Assembly: GCF_001019615.1 (NCBI RefSeq)
Contig: NZ_JNBQ01000009.1
Location: 47,961-111,960 of the forward strand
Reading direction: 5' to 3'
Source of the DNA: Cellulosimicrobium funkei
GTDB lineage: Bacteria > Actinomycetota > Actinomycetes > Actinomycetales > Cellulomonadaceae
DNA length: 64,000 nucleotides
The notes under the pieces are model-generated. The model did not search any database, had not been told where the DNA came from, and saw only the letters and a list, made by a program, of their open reading frames with translations. The position numbers and the translations under genes are program-made. Shown here piece after piece: positions 42,769 to 51,180 of this stretch (its first letter is position 1; each line of letters starts with the position of its first letter).

Positions 42769-44336
42769 GGCTCAAGCTCACCCTGATGGGCAACACGTTC
42801 CGGCGGAGCGTGTGGCAGACCATCGGGTTCCTCGTCGGGGCGCTCTACGGGCTCTTCGTCGTCGGGATGCTCGTCGTCGGCATGGTCGTGCTCGGCACGG
42901 ACGACCCTGCGCTCGCGGGGTCGATCATGATCCTCGTCGGGGCGCTCGCCGTGCTCGGGTGGTGGGTGATCCCGCTCTTCGCGTTCGGCGTCGACGCCAC
43001 CCTCGACCCGCAGCGCTTCGTCCTGTTCGGCATCCCCCAGCGCCGACTCCTCGCCGGGCTCGCCGTCGCGGGCGTCGTGTCGGTCCCCGGGATCGTCACC
43101 GCGCTGGCCGCGCTCGGCGCCTCCTTCGCGTGGTGGCGCACGCCCCTCGCGGTGCTCGCCGCGCTCGTCGGCGCGGTCCTCGCGGTGGCGCTCTGCGTCG
43201 TCGGCTCCCGGGCGACGACGACGGCCCTCGCCCCGCTGCTCGAGTCGCGCCGCTACCGCGAGGTCGTGACGATCGCCGCGTTCGTGCCGCTCGTCCTGGT
43301 CGGCCCGGCCTTCGCGTGGGTCGGCTCGCAGTTCGGCCAAGGCCCGGTCGACGGTGACGCGGTGCGGGGCATGGTGGCGCGTCTCGCCGAGATCGCGGCC
43401 TGGACCCCGTTCGGAGCCCCCTGGGGCCTGGGCGCCGCGGTGCACGACGGCGCGTGGGGCCTCGCGCTCGCGCGGCTCGTTGTCGCGCTGGTCACCCTCG
43501 CGCTGGCGTGGGTCGTGTGGGACAAGGCGCTCGCCCGCGCGCTCGTGACGCCGCCCGCGGCGGTCTCCGGGGGCCGGGCCAAGGGCCTGGGCTTCTTCTC
43601 CCGGTTCCCGGCGACGCCGACCGGGGCGGTCGCCGCGCGCACCGCGACCTACTGGCTCCGCGACCCGCGCTACTCGGGGTCCATCGCCGTCGTCCCGCTC
43701 ATCCCGGTCGTGCTGCTCGTGGTGGGCGGGGGGTCAGGGTCCGAGATCTTCCTCGCCCTCGCCCCGTTCACCGCGTGGATCCTCGGGTTCTCGATCTCGG
43801 CCGACATCGCGTACGACCACACGGCGTTCGCGCTGCACGTGTCGACGGGGGTCTCCGGGCGCGCGGACCGGTGGGGCCGCGCCCTCCCGGTGCTGGTCGC
43901 CGGGGGCGTCGTGACGCTCGTCTTCGCGGTGGTCTCCGTCGCCGTGGCGGGACGCTGGGACGCGCTGCCGGCGCTGCTCGGCCTGACCGTCGGGACGCTC
44001 CTGGTCGCGACCGGCGTCTCGAGCGCGACGTCGGCGCGGCTGCTGTACCCGGTGCCCAAGCCCGGCGACAGCCCGTTCAAGCAGCCGCAGGGCGCCGCGA
44101 TGGCGACCCTCGTCGCGCAGTCGGTCGCGATGCTGCTCGTCCTCGCGCTGTCGCTCCCGTTCCTCGTGCCCGGGCTCGTCGCGATCCTGGCCGACCTGCC
44201 GGTCGTGGGCTGGGTGACGCTGGTCGTCGGTGTCGCCGTCGGGGTGGTCGTCCTGCTCCTCGGCGTCCGCTGGGGCGCCCGCGCGTACGACCGGCGTGCG
44301 CCCGAGCTGCTCCAGAAGGTGATGTCCGCGGCCTGA
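42750..44336 (+). CDS. Large ABC transporter permease
   Basis: A 528-residue membrane protein with about twelve hydrophobic segments. The GTG at 42750 lies 6 nt after CGGAGGG inside the end of the ATPase gene, giving a 19-bp overlap and translational coupling. RTATYWLRDPRYSGSIAVVPLIP and FLALAPFTAWILGFSISADIAYDHTAFALHV resemble actinobacterial ABC-2-like permeases. The substrate cannot be inferred. Confidence 0.85.
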   Translation: MVAQFVRLKLTLMGNTFRRSVWQTIGFLVGALYGLFVVGMLVVGMVVLGTDDPALAGSIMILVGALAVLGWWVIPLFAFGVDATLDPQRFVLFGIPQRRLLAGLAVAGVVSVPGIVTALAALGASFAWWRTPLAVLAALVGAVLAVALCVVGSRATTTALAPLLESRRYREVVTIAAFVPLVLVGPAFAWVGSQFGQGPVDGDAVRGMVARLAEIAAWTPFGAPWGLGAAVHDGAWGLALARLVVALVTLALAWVVWDKALARALVTPPAAVSGGRAKGLGFFSRFPATPTGAVAARTATYWLRDPRYSGSIAVVPLIPVVLLVVGGGSGSEIFLALAPFTAWILGFSISADIAYDHTAFALHVSTGVSGRADRWGRALPVLVAGGVVTLVFAVVSVAVAGRWDALPALLGLTVGTLLVATGVSSATSARLLYPVPKPGDSPFKQPQGAAMATLVAQSVAMLLVLALSLPFLVPGLVAILADLPVVGWVTLVVGVAVGVVVLLLGVRWGARAYDRRAPELLQKVMSAA

Positions 44337-44340
44337 GCCC

Positions 44341-44374
44341 CGGGCCGGGGTCCGTGCACCGCGGCCCCGGCCCG
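44341..44374 (+). terminator. Hairpin ending the exporter operon, directly before the ychF promoter
   Basis: CGGGCCGGGG (44341-44350) pairs perfectly with CCCCGGCCCG (44365-44374). The next base starts the -10 hexamer of ychF. Confidence 0.65.
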
Positions 44375-44380
44375 TAGACT
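44375..44380 (+). promoter_or_regulatory. -10 hexamer of a leaderless ychF promoter
   Basis: TAGACT ends eight bases before the GTG at 44389, the same hexamer as at ispH. No ribosome-binding site is present. Confidence 0.6.
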
Positions 44381-44388
44381 CGGGCGAC

Positions 44389-45474
44389 GTGGCACTCACT
44401 ATCGGCATCGTCGGCCTGCCCAACGTCGGCAAGTCCACCCTGTTCAACGCCCTGACGCGCAACCAGGTCCTCGCGGCGAACTACCCGTTCGCGACGATCG
44501 ACCCGAACGTCGGCGTCGTCTCGCTCCCCGACCCGCGGCTCGACAAGCTCGCCGAGATCTTCGGCAGCCAGCGCATCCTGCCCGCGACCGTGTCGTTCGT
44601 CGACATCGCCGGGATCGTCAAGGGCGCGAGCGAGGGGGAGGGGCTCGGCAACAAGTTCCTCGCGAACATCCGCGAGGCCGACGCGATCTGCCAGGTGACC
44701 CGCGCGTTCGCCGACCCGGACGTCGTCCGCGTCGAGGGCTCGACGGACGCCGAGGGCGACATCGAGACCATCAGCACCGAGCTGATCCTCGCCGACCTCC
44801 AGACGCTCGAGAAGACGGTCCCTCGCCTCGAGAAGGAGGTGAAGATCAAGAAGGGCGACGCCGCCCTCCTCGACGCCGCCCAGAAGGCGCAGGCGATCCT
44901 CGAGGCCGGGACGACGCTCTTCCAGGGCGCGGCCGCCGCCGGGCTCGACCTCGCTGACGTCGCGAGCCTCCAGCTCCTCACGGCCAAGCCCTTCATCTAC
45001 GTGTTCAACACCGACGACGCCGGCCTCGTGGACGACGACCTCCAGGACCGACTGCGCGCCCTCGTCGCCCCGGCCCAGGCGATCTTCCTCGACGCGAAGT
45101 TCGAGTCCGAGCTCGTCGAGCTCGAGCCGGACGAGGCGAAGGAGATGCTCGCCGAGTCGGGGCAGGACGAGGCCGGGCTGGACCAGCTCGCGCGCGTCGG
45201 GTTCGACACCCTCGGGCTCCAGACCTACCTCACCGCGGGTCCCAAGGAGGCGCGCGCCTGGACCATCCGCAAGGGCTGGACCGCGCCGCAGGCCGCGGGG
45301 GTCATCCACACCGACTTCGAGCGCGGCTTCATCAAGGCCGAGGTCGTCTCCTTCGAGGACCTCGTCGCGACGGGGTCCGTCGCCGCCGCGCGCGCCGCGG
45401 GCAAGGCGCGCGTCGAGGGCAAGGACTACGTCATGGCCGACGGCGACGTCGTGGAGTTCCGCTTCAACGTCTGA
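44389..45474 (+). CDS. ychF: Redox-regulated ribosome-binding ATPase YchF
   Basis: A 361-residue Obg-family protein. G1 GLPNVGKS is at 9-16, the switch region DIAGIVKGASEGEGLGNKFL and a normal-length coiled coil (~130-200) follow. The TGS-like C-terminus contains GWTAPQAAGVIHTDFERGFIKAEVV and DYVMADGDVVEFRFNV. YchF binds ribosomes and hydrolyses ATP. Leaderless GTG start. A strong terminator follows. Confidence 0.96.
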   Translation: MALTIGIVGLPNVGKSTLFNALTRNQVLAANYPFATIDPNVGVVSLPDPRLDKLAEIFGSQRILPATVSFVDIAGIVKGASEGEGLGNKFLANIREADAICQVTRAFADPDVVRVEGSTDAEGDIETISTELILADLQTLEKTVPRLEKEVKIKKGDAALLDAAQKAQAILEAGTTLFQGAAAAGLDLADVASLQLLTAKPFIYVFNTDDAGLVDDDLQDRLRALVAPAQAIFLDAKFESELVELEPDEAKEMLAESGQDEAGLDQLARVGFDTLGLQTYLTAGPKEARAWTIRKGWTAPQAAGVIHTDFERGFIKAEVVSFEDLVATGSVAAARAAGKARVEGKDYVMADGDVVEFRFNV

Positions 45475-45798
45475 GTCCAGGTCACAGGCCACGGCGCCCG
45501 CCGCATCGTGAGATGCGGCGGGCGCTGTCGTGTCGGGGCAGCGGCGTTTCGCGCGTGTTTCGCTGCCGTCGCGAGGTGGAAACGCACCCGTACCGGCCAG
45601 TATCAACTCGGTAACGATCGACCGCAGCAACCGGGCAAGGGGGAGAAGCCACGCAACTTGCTGGGTAGCGTTGCCTCAAACCGTGGTGGGCATACCCGTC
45701 CACGCGCGCCGACACCATCCGGACGCGCGGGCGACGGGGCGGCCGGGGGGCTAACGACGCTCCCTCGTACGCGCTCACCATCCCTTGGAGGAGGAACA
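45475..45798 (+). other. Intergenic region before the oligopeptide-binding protein gene
   Basis: The 324 bp contain the ychF terminator (45494-45525) and then a likely promoter and long leader. No gene is seen. The leader ends in GGAGGAGG (45786-45793), one of the strongest ribosome-binding sites in the window, followed by a TTG start. Confidence 0.5.
45494..45525 (+). terminator. Terminator hairpin of ychF
   Basis: A perfect 14-bp stem (GCGCCCGCCGCATC with its complement) closes a GTGA tetraloop 20 bp after the stop codon. Confidence 0.8.
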
Positions 45799-47655
45799 TT
45801 GAAGATCAGGCGCACCAGTGCCGCCCTCGCCGTGACGGTCACGGGGGCACTGCTGTTCTCCGCGTGCAGCGGCACGTCGGGTGACGGCGAGACCGAGACC
45901 GACGACGCGGGCATCAACACCGAGTCGGCCGTCACGGTCGCGTGGGAGGCCCCCCTCAACGAGCTGAACCTCAGCTCGTCGAACGGCAACGCGACGCAGA
46001 ACGCGATCATCAACTACGTGCTGAACTCTGGCTTCAGCTACTACGACGCCGACCTGAACCTCGTCCAGGACGAGTCGTTCGGTACGTACGAGAAGGTCTC
46101 GGACGACCCGCTGACCATCAAGTACACGTTCGGTGACGACACCAAGTGGTCGGACGGCACGCCGGTCGACGCGACGGAGCTGCTGCTCGACTGGGCCGGC
46201 CAGTCCGGCAAGTTCAACACGGTCGAGGCCGAGACGGACCCGGAGACCGGCGAGGTCACGAACCAGGCCGAGGTGGACGCCGGTGTCTACTTCGACGGCT
46301 CGGACCCCGGCATCGCCCTGATCTCGCAGAACCCTGAGATCTCCGAGGACAACAAGTCCATCACGGTCGTCTACGACAAGCCGTTCGGTGACTGGGAGCT
46401 GAGCTGGACGAACGAGTTCGTCCCCGCCCACGTCGTCGGCCAGAAGGCGCTCGGCATCGAGGACGCGGAGGAGGCCAAGGCCGCCGTCCGCGACGCGATC
46501 CTCAACAACGACACCGCCGCGCTGTCGAAGATCTCGAAGTTCTGGAACGAGGGCTTCCAGTTCACCTCGCTCCCCGAGGACCCCGCGCTGTACGTCTCGA
46601 ACGGTGCCTACACGCTCGAGGACTACAAGGAGAACCAGTACCTCACCCTGAAGGCGAACCCTGACTTCAAGGGCAAGAACAAGGGCTCGGTCGACACCAT
46701 CACGGTCCGCTACATCGAGGACCCGATGGCCCAGGTCCAGGCCCTCGAGAACGGTGAGGTCGACCTCATCGGCCCGCAGGCCTCGGCCGACGTCCGTACC
46801 GCGCTCGAGGCGCTCGACGGCATCGAGACCCACTCGGGCATCGAGGGCACGTACGAGCACGTCGACCTGGTCTTCCAGAACAAGGGTCCGTTCGACCCGC
46901 AGACCTACGGCGGCGACGCGGAGAAGGCCAAGGCCGTCCGCCAGGCGTTCCTGCTGACGATCCCGCGCCAGACGATCGTCGACAACCTCATCAAGCCGCT
47001 CAACCCGGACGCCGAGGTGCGTAACTCGAACATCCTCATCCCGGGCTCGCCGAACTACGACCAGATGGTCGCGGAGAACGGCTCGGACTTCTACCCGGCT
47101 GCGGGTGACATCGAGAAGGCGAAGCAGCTGCTCGCCGACGCCGGGGTCGCCACGCCGGTCAAGGTGCGCTTCGCGTACAACAACGAGAACACGCGCCGCG
47201 TGAACGAGCTCGCGCTCATCACGGACACCGCCTCGCAGGCCGGCTTCGAGATCGTCGACACGGGCCGCCCGGCCGCCGAGTGGGGCACCCTGCTCGCCAC
47301 CGGCCAGGACCAGTACGACGCCTCGCTCTTCGGCTGGCAGTCCACGTCGACCGCGGTCACCGAGTCGGACGCGAACTTCCGCTGGGCGCCGAACCCCGGT
47401 GTCAACAACTACGGCCAGTACAACAACCCGGCCGTCGACGCCGCGCTGGACAAGCTCCAGGTCTCGACCGACCCCGAGGAGCAGTTCCAGCTCCAGCTCG
47501 AGGTCGAGAAGAACCTGTGGGCGGACGGCTTCGGTGTGACGATCTTCCAGTTCCCGGCCATCCAGGGCTGGGACGAGAACCTGAAGGGTGTCGAGTCGAT
47601 CACGATCAGCCCGACGATCTTCCACGGTTTCTGGAACTGGACGTTCGAGGGCTGA
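45799..47655 (+). CDS. Peptide/oligopeptide ABC transporter binding lipoprotein (family 5)
   Basis: A 618-residue lipoprotein starting at TTG 45799, chosen because GGAGGAGG lies 5 nt upstream and the signal peptide with lipobox FSAC (C23) begins there. The mature part has WSDGTPVDATELLLDWAGQSGKFN, DAEVRNSNILIPGSPNY and FQFPAIQGWDENLKGV, as in DppA/OppA proteins. It is longer than most (about 530), with inserts in the first lobe. Codon use here is less extreme in GC3 than the neighbours, suggesting high expression. Confidence 0.88.
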   Translation: MKIRRTSAALAVTVTGALLFSACSGTSGDGETETDDAGINTESAVTVAWEAPLNELNLSSSNGNATQNAIINYVLNSGFSYYDADLNLVQDESFGTYEKVSDDPLTIKYTFGDDTKWSDGTPVDATELLLDWAGQSGKFNTVEAETDPETGEVTNQAEVDAGVYFDGSDPGIALISQNPEISEDNKSITVVYDKPFGDWELSWTNEFVPAHVVGQKALGIEDAEEAKAAVRDAILNNDTAALSKISKFWNEGFQFTSLPEDPALYVSNGAYTLEDYKENQYLTLKANPDFKGKNKGSVDTITVRYIEDPMAQVQALENGEVDLIGPQASADVRTALEALDGIETHSGIEGTYEHVDLVFQNKGPFDPQTYGGDAEKAKAVRQAFLLTIPRQTIVDNLIKPLNPDAEVRNSNILIPGSPNYDQMVAENGSDFYPAAGDIEKAKQLLADAGVATPVKVRFAYNNENTRRVNELALITDTASQAGFEIVDTGRPAAEWGTLLATGQDQYDASLFGWQSTSTAVTESDANFRWAPNPGVNNYGQYNNPAVDAALDKLQVSTDPEEQFQLQLEVEKNLWADGFGVTIFQFPAIQGWDENLKGVESITISPTIFHGFWNWTFEG

Positions 47656-47677
47656 GAGTCCTGAACACCGCCTGACG

Positions 47678-47713
47678 AGGCCCGTCGCCGTCCGCGAGGA
47701 CGGCGGCGGGCCT
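47678..47713 (+). terminator. First of two tandem hairpins after the peptide-binding protein gene
   Basis: A 16-bp stem with one G-T pair (47678-47693 with 47698-47713) closes a GCGA tetraloop, 22 bp after the stop codon. Confidence 0.75.
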
Positions 47714-47727
47714 GTCCGGACGCAGGA

Positions 47728-47769
47728 GACCGGGGGTCTCCGACGGCCCGCCCGTCGGGACCCCCGGTC
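47728..47769 (+). terminator. Second tandem hairpin before the permease genes
   Basis: GACCGGGGGTC (47728-47738) pairs with 47759-47769 and an inner CCGACGG/CCGTCGG stem (47740-47746, 47752-47758) extends it, with a one-base bulge. Two strong hairpins in a row would give the binding protein a separate, more abundant transcript. Confidence 0.7.
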
Positions 47770-47847
47770 CTCGCGTGCTCCCGAACCCCGACGTCCTCAC
47801 CACGGCGTCCCGTGCCCCTCGGTTCACGATCGCGCGAGACCCGCGCG

Positions 47848-47853
47848 TAGAAT
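47848..47853 (+). promoter_or_regulatory. -10 hexamer for the peptide permease genes
   Basis: TAGAAT with TTCACG 19 nt upstream (47823-47828) forms a plausible promoter about 50 nt before the permease ATG, so the permeases need not depend on the upstream transcript. Confidence 0.5.
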
Positions 47854-47904
47854 CGACCGGCCCCAGACCCGGGGTCCCTACCGACCAGCGAGGTAAGACC
47901 TCCG

Positions 47905-49434
47905 ATGTTCTCCTTCATCTCGCGGCGTGTGCTGGCAGGGTTGGCGACCCTCCTCGTGTCCACGTTCGCGATGTTCCTGCTCGTCGACGCCGCGATCCGG
48001 CCGTACATCTTCATGGATCTCGAGTCGAGCACGAAGCCCAACAAGGCGCAGCTCATCGCCCAGCGCACCGCCGAGCTCGATCTCGACACGCCCTCGGTGA
48101 TCCGCTACTTCAAGTGGCTCGGCGACTTCGTCACCGGTGACCTCGGGACGGCCTGGCAGAGTGGCCAGTCCGTCACCACCCTGCTCCAGGGCGCGGTGAT
48201 CTCGACCATCCAGCTCGTCGCCGCGGCGACCGTCCTCGCCGTCGTCTTCGGCGTCATGGTCGGCATCGTCAGCGCGCTGCGCCAGTACAGCACCTTCGAC
48301 TACCTGACGATCTTCGTCTCGTTCGTGCTCTACTCGCTCCCGGCCTTCTGGGTCGCCGTCCTGCTCAAGCAGTGGGGCGCGATCGGCTTCAACGACTTCC
48401 TCCGGGACCCGAACCTCTCGATCCTCGTGATCGCCGTGGTCGGCGTCGTGATCGGCCTGTTCTGGTCGCTCGCCTTCGGCGGGACGCTCAGGCGCCGGCT
48501 CACCGTGTTCGCGATGGGCTTCGCCGCCAGCGTGCTCGCGCTGCTGTACCTCCAGCTCTCCGGGTGGTGGGCCGAGCCGAACCTCGGTCCGGTCATCATC
48601 ATCGTCACGGGCACGGCCCTCGCCTTCGCTATCACCGCGCTGGTGTCCGGGCTGAAGAACCGCCGCGCGCTCTACGCGTCCCTGACCACGGTCCTGGTCG
48701 GCGTCGTCATCTACTTCCCCATCCAGTCCGTCCTCAAGCAGGTGGACAACTGGTGGCTCGTGCTCGTCCTCGGGGTCGTCGCCGTCGGCGTCGGCATCGG
48801 GATCGGGTACGCGTGGGGCGGCCCCGACAAGGGCGTGTCCGCGCGCGCCTCCGGCATCACGGCGTTCCTCGTGGCCTCGATGATCTTCGTCGACAAGGTG
48901 ATGGGCGTCTGGCCCGCGTACTTCAACGCGACGGCGATCAACGGCCGGCCCATCCCGACGATCGGCAACAGCACGCCGAACCTCGGCGGAAACTTCTGGG
49001 TGCAGGTCCTCGACCAGTACACGCACCTGCTCCTGCCGACCATCGCGCTCGTGCTCATCCAGTTCGCCGGATACACGCGCTACTCGCGCGCCAGCATGCT
49101 CGAGGTGATGAGCCAGGACTACATCCGCACGGCGCGCGCCAAAGGCCTGCCGGAGCGGACCGTCGTCATGCGCCACGGCTTCCGCAACACGCTGATCCCG
49201 CTCGCGACGATCGTCCCCATCGACGTCATCACCCTCCTGGGCGGCGCGATCATCACCGAGAAGGTCTTCGCCCGACCAGGCATGGGCCTGCTCTTCCTCA
49301 ACTCGCTGCAACGAGGCGAGATCGACCCCGTCATGGCGTACCTCGTCATCGTCGCGGCCCTCGCCATCATCGCCAACATCGTGGCTGACCTCATCTACGC
49401 AGCCCTCGACCCGCGGATCCGGGTGAACGCATGA
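47905..49434 (+). CDS. DppB/OppB-type peptide permease with a large internal membrane insertion
   Basis: A 509-residue permease, whereas DppB proteins are usually 310-340. The N-terminus (SFISRRVLAGLATLLVSTF) and the C-terminal third (LLLPTIALVLIQFAGYTRYSRASMLEVMSQDYIRTARAKGLPE, PIDVITLLGGAIITEKVFARPGMG) are normal. Between ~155 and ~355 lies an extra block with about four to five membrane segments, replacing the short loop that normally precedes GNFWVQ. It is in frame with no sign of disruption. A homologous insert may exist in related actinobacteria; I cannot check. Partner of the next gene. Confidence 0.85.
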   Translation: MFSFISRRVLAGLATLLVSTFAMFLLVDAAIRPYIFMDLESSTKPNKAQLIAQRTAELDLDTPSVIRYFKWLGDFVTGDLGTAWQSGQSVTTLLQGAVISTIQLVAAATVLAVVFGVMVGIVSALRQYSTFDYLTIFVSFVLYSLPAFWVAVLLKQWGAIGFNDFLRDPNLSILVIAVVGVVIGLFWSLAFGGTLRRRLTVFAMGFAASVLALLYLQLSGWWAEPNLGPVIIIVTGTALAFAITALVSGLKNRRALYASLTTVLVGVVIYFPIQSVLKQVDNWWLVLVLGVVAVGVGIGIGYAWGGPDKGVSARASGITAFLVASMIFVDKVMGVWPAYFNATAINGRPIPTIGNSTPNLGGNFWVQVLDQYTHLLLPTIALVLIQFAGYTRYSRASMLEVMSQDYIRTARAKGLPERTVVMRHGFRNTLIPLATIVPIDVITLLGGAIITEKVFARPGMGLLFLNSLQRGEIDPVMAYLVIVAALAIIANIVADLIYAALDPRIRVNA

Positions 49435-50468
49435 GCAACACACCGAACGACGCATCGCAGAGCGGCGCGACCGAGAACCAGATCGAGCTCCTCGAGGTCG
49501 AAGGACTGTCCCAGGGGCAGATCGTCCGACGGCGCTTCTTCCACCACAAGGGCGCGGTCGTCGCGCTCGTCTTCCTCGTGGGCATCGTCGCGCTCGCGAT
49601 CACGTCCATCGGGATCGGCGGCTGGGACGGCTGGTACGCCTACAAGGCGTCCGGTCAGGGCTCGACCTACCCGCTCGTCAACGGGGGAGCGCCCTCGCCC
49701 GAGCACATCTTCGGTCAGGACGAGGCCGGCCGCGACGTGTTCGCGCGCGTCATGCAGGGCACGCAGACCTCGCTCCTCGTGGTGCTGTCCGTCGGCGTCA
49801 TCGCGACGGTGGCCGGCGTCCTCTTCGGCGCGCTGTCCGGGTACTACCGCGGTCGGGTCGACTCGTGGCTCATGCGCTTCACGGACCTCGTCATCACGAT
49901 GCCGGTCATCGTCATCGGCGCGGTGCTCGCGCTCCTGTCCGGTGGCAGCAACGCGCTCATCCTGGGTGCGTTCCTCGGGCTCGTCCTGTGGCCGCCGCTC
50001 GCGCGCCTCGTGCGCGGTGAGTTCCTCTCGCTGCGCGAGCGGGAGTTCGTCGACGCAGCCCGTGTCGCCGGCGCGAGCGACCGGCGGATCATCTTCAAGC
50101 ACATGCTGCCCAACGCGGTCGGCGTGATCATCGTCAACGTCACGCTGCTCATGAGCTCGGCGATCCTGCTCGAGACGGCGCTGAGCTACCTCGGCGTCGG
50201 GATCCAGGCGCCGGCGACCTCGCTCGGCAAGCTCATCAGCGACTACCAGGAGGCGTTCGCGACGCGTCCGTGGCTGTTCTGGTGGCCGGGTCTGTTCATC
50301 GTCGCGATCGCGCTGTGCGTCAACTTCATCGGTGACGGCCTGCGCGACGCGTTCGACCCGCGCCAGAAGCGGATCCCGTCGGAGCGCAAGATGGCGCGCG
50401 CGAAGCGCGTCGCGCGTCCCACGGCCGCCGCCACGCCGGGCGCGACCGGTGAGGCCGGGGCGAGCTGA
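49431..50468 (+). CDS. DppC/OppC-type peptide permease
   Basis: A 345-residue permease whose ATG overlaps the upstream stop (ATGA). HIFGQDEAGRDVFARVMQGTQTSLLVVL is the classic OppC start of the transmembrane domain, and RLVRGEFLSLREREFVDAARVAGASDRRIIFKHMLPN is the ATPase-coupling loop. Six membrane segments are seen. The last ~30 residues are basic, Ala/Pro-rich. A terminator-like hairpin follows. Confidence 0.92.
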   Translation: MSNTPNDASQSGATENQIELLEVEGLSQGQIVRRRFFHHKGAVVALVFLVGIVALAITSIGIGGWDGWYAYKASGQGSTYPLVNGGAPSPEHIFGQDEAGRDVFARVMQGTQTSLLVVLSVGVIATVAGVLFGALSGYYRGRVDSWLMRFTDLVITMPVIVIGAVLALLSGGSNALILGAFLGLVLWPPLARLVRGEFLSLREREFVDAARVAGASDRRIIFKHMLPNAVGVIIVNVTLLMSSAILLETALSYLGVGIQAPATSLGKLISDYQEAFATRPWLFWWPGLFIVAIALCVNFIGDGLRDAFDPRQKRIPSERKMARAKRVARPTAAATPGATGEAGAS

Positions 50469-50481
50469 TGACCGCCGTCGT

Positions 50482-50520
50482 CGCCGCCCGCCCGGGAGGT
50501 CGTGGACCTCGCGGGCGGCG
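50482..50520. terminator. Bulged hairpin between the peptide permease gene and the antisense PH-domain gene
   Basis: CGCCGCCCGC (50482-50491) pairs with 50511-50520, and GAGGT (50496-50500) with ACCTC (50506-50510) continues the stem after a four-base bulge. It can end transcripts from both sides. Confidence 0.6.
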
Positions 50521-50536
50521 CGGTGCGCCGACGAGG

Positions 50537-51115
50537 TCAGGCGGTGAGCGCCACGGCCGTCCCCACGACGAGCGCGCCCAGCACGGCGAGCTGCACGACG
50601 TGCCACGTCGTGCGGGCACCGGGAGCCCCCGGAACCGCACGATCGAGGTGGCCGGCGGCCGCGAGCAGGCCGTGCCGCTGCGTGACGGCCTCGGCGACGG
50701 CCTCGGCGTTCGCGCCGTTCACCACGCGCTCGCGGTCGACGGGGTTCCTGCGGGAGCTGCGCAGCCAGCGAGCCGATCCGCTCGACCGGGGCGCCGCCCA
50801 GGCGGTCACTCTGCCGCCCTGGTAGCGCACCTCGAGCGAGTACCGGGTCTCGACGCCCTCGTACACGGTCCACGGCACGTGGACGGTGCGGGCGACGTTG
50901 CGGACCTCGATCCCGCCGTCGGACACCTCGACGGCGGGACGCCAGAACAGCATCCAGACGAGGTACGTCACGAGCGCGGCGGGGAGCAGAGCCCCCAGGA
51001 CCGCGACGACGTCCCCCGTCACGGCCGTGACCACGACCAGGGCGACGGCGACGGCGCCCGTCGCCACCGTGAGGACTCGGCCGTACGTCGAACGGAAGAC
51101 CAGCGTGGGACCCAT
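50537..51115 (-). CDS. PH domain-containing membrane protein
   Basis: A 192-residue protein read on the minus strand from ATG 51115. Two membrane segments (VLTVATGAVAVALVVVTAV and VVAVLGALLPAALVTYLVWMLFW) precede a bacterial PH domain (VEVSDGGIEVRNVARTVHVPW, VETRYSLEVRYQGGRVTAWAAP). The C-terminus has a third hydrophobic segment. Such bPH proteins are common in actinobacteria and of unknown role. It lies antisense between the permease and ATPase genes of a peptide importer, an unusual interruption. Confidence 0.8.
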   Translation of the reverse strand: MGPTLVFRSTYGRVLTVATGAVAVALVVVTAVTGDVVAVLGALLPAALVTYLVWMLFWRPAVEVSDGGIEVRNVARTVHVPWTVYEGVETRYSLEVRYQGGRVTAWAAPRSSGSARWLRSSRRNPVDRERVVNGANAEAVAEAVTQRHGLLAAAGHLDRAVPGAPGARTTWHVVQLAVLGALVVGTAVALTA

Positions 51116-51180
51116 GCGCCCATGCTCGCAGAGTCGAGGCGCCACGAGCGCCGGCTCCAGCAGGAAGGACACTGATCAGC

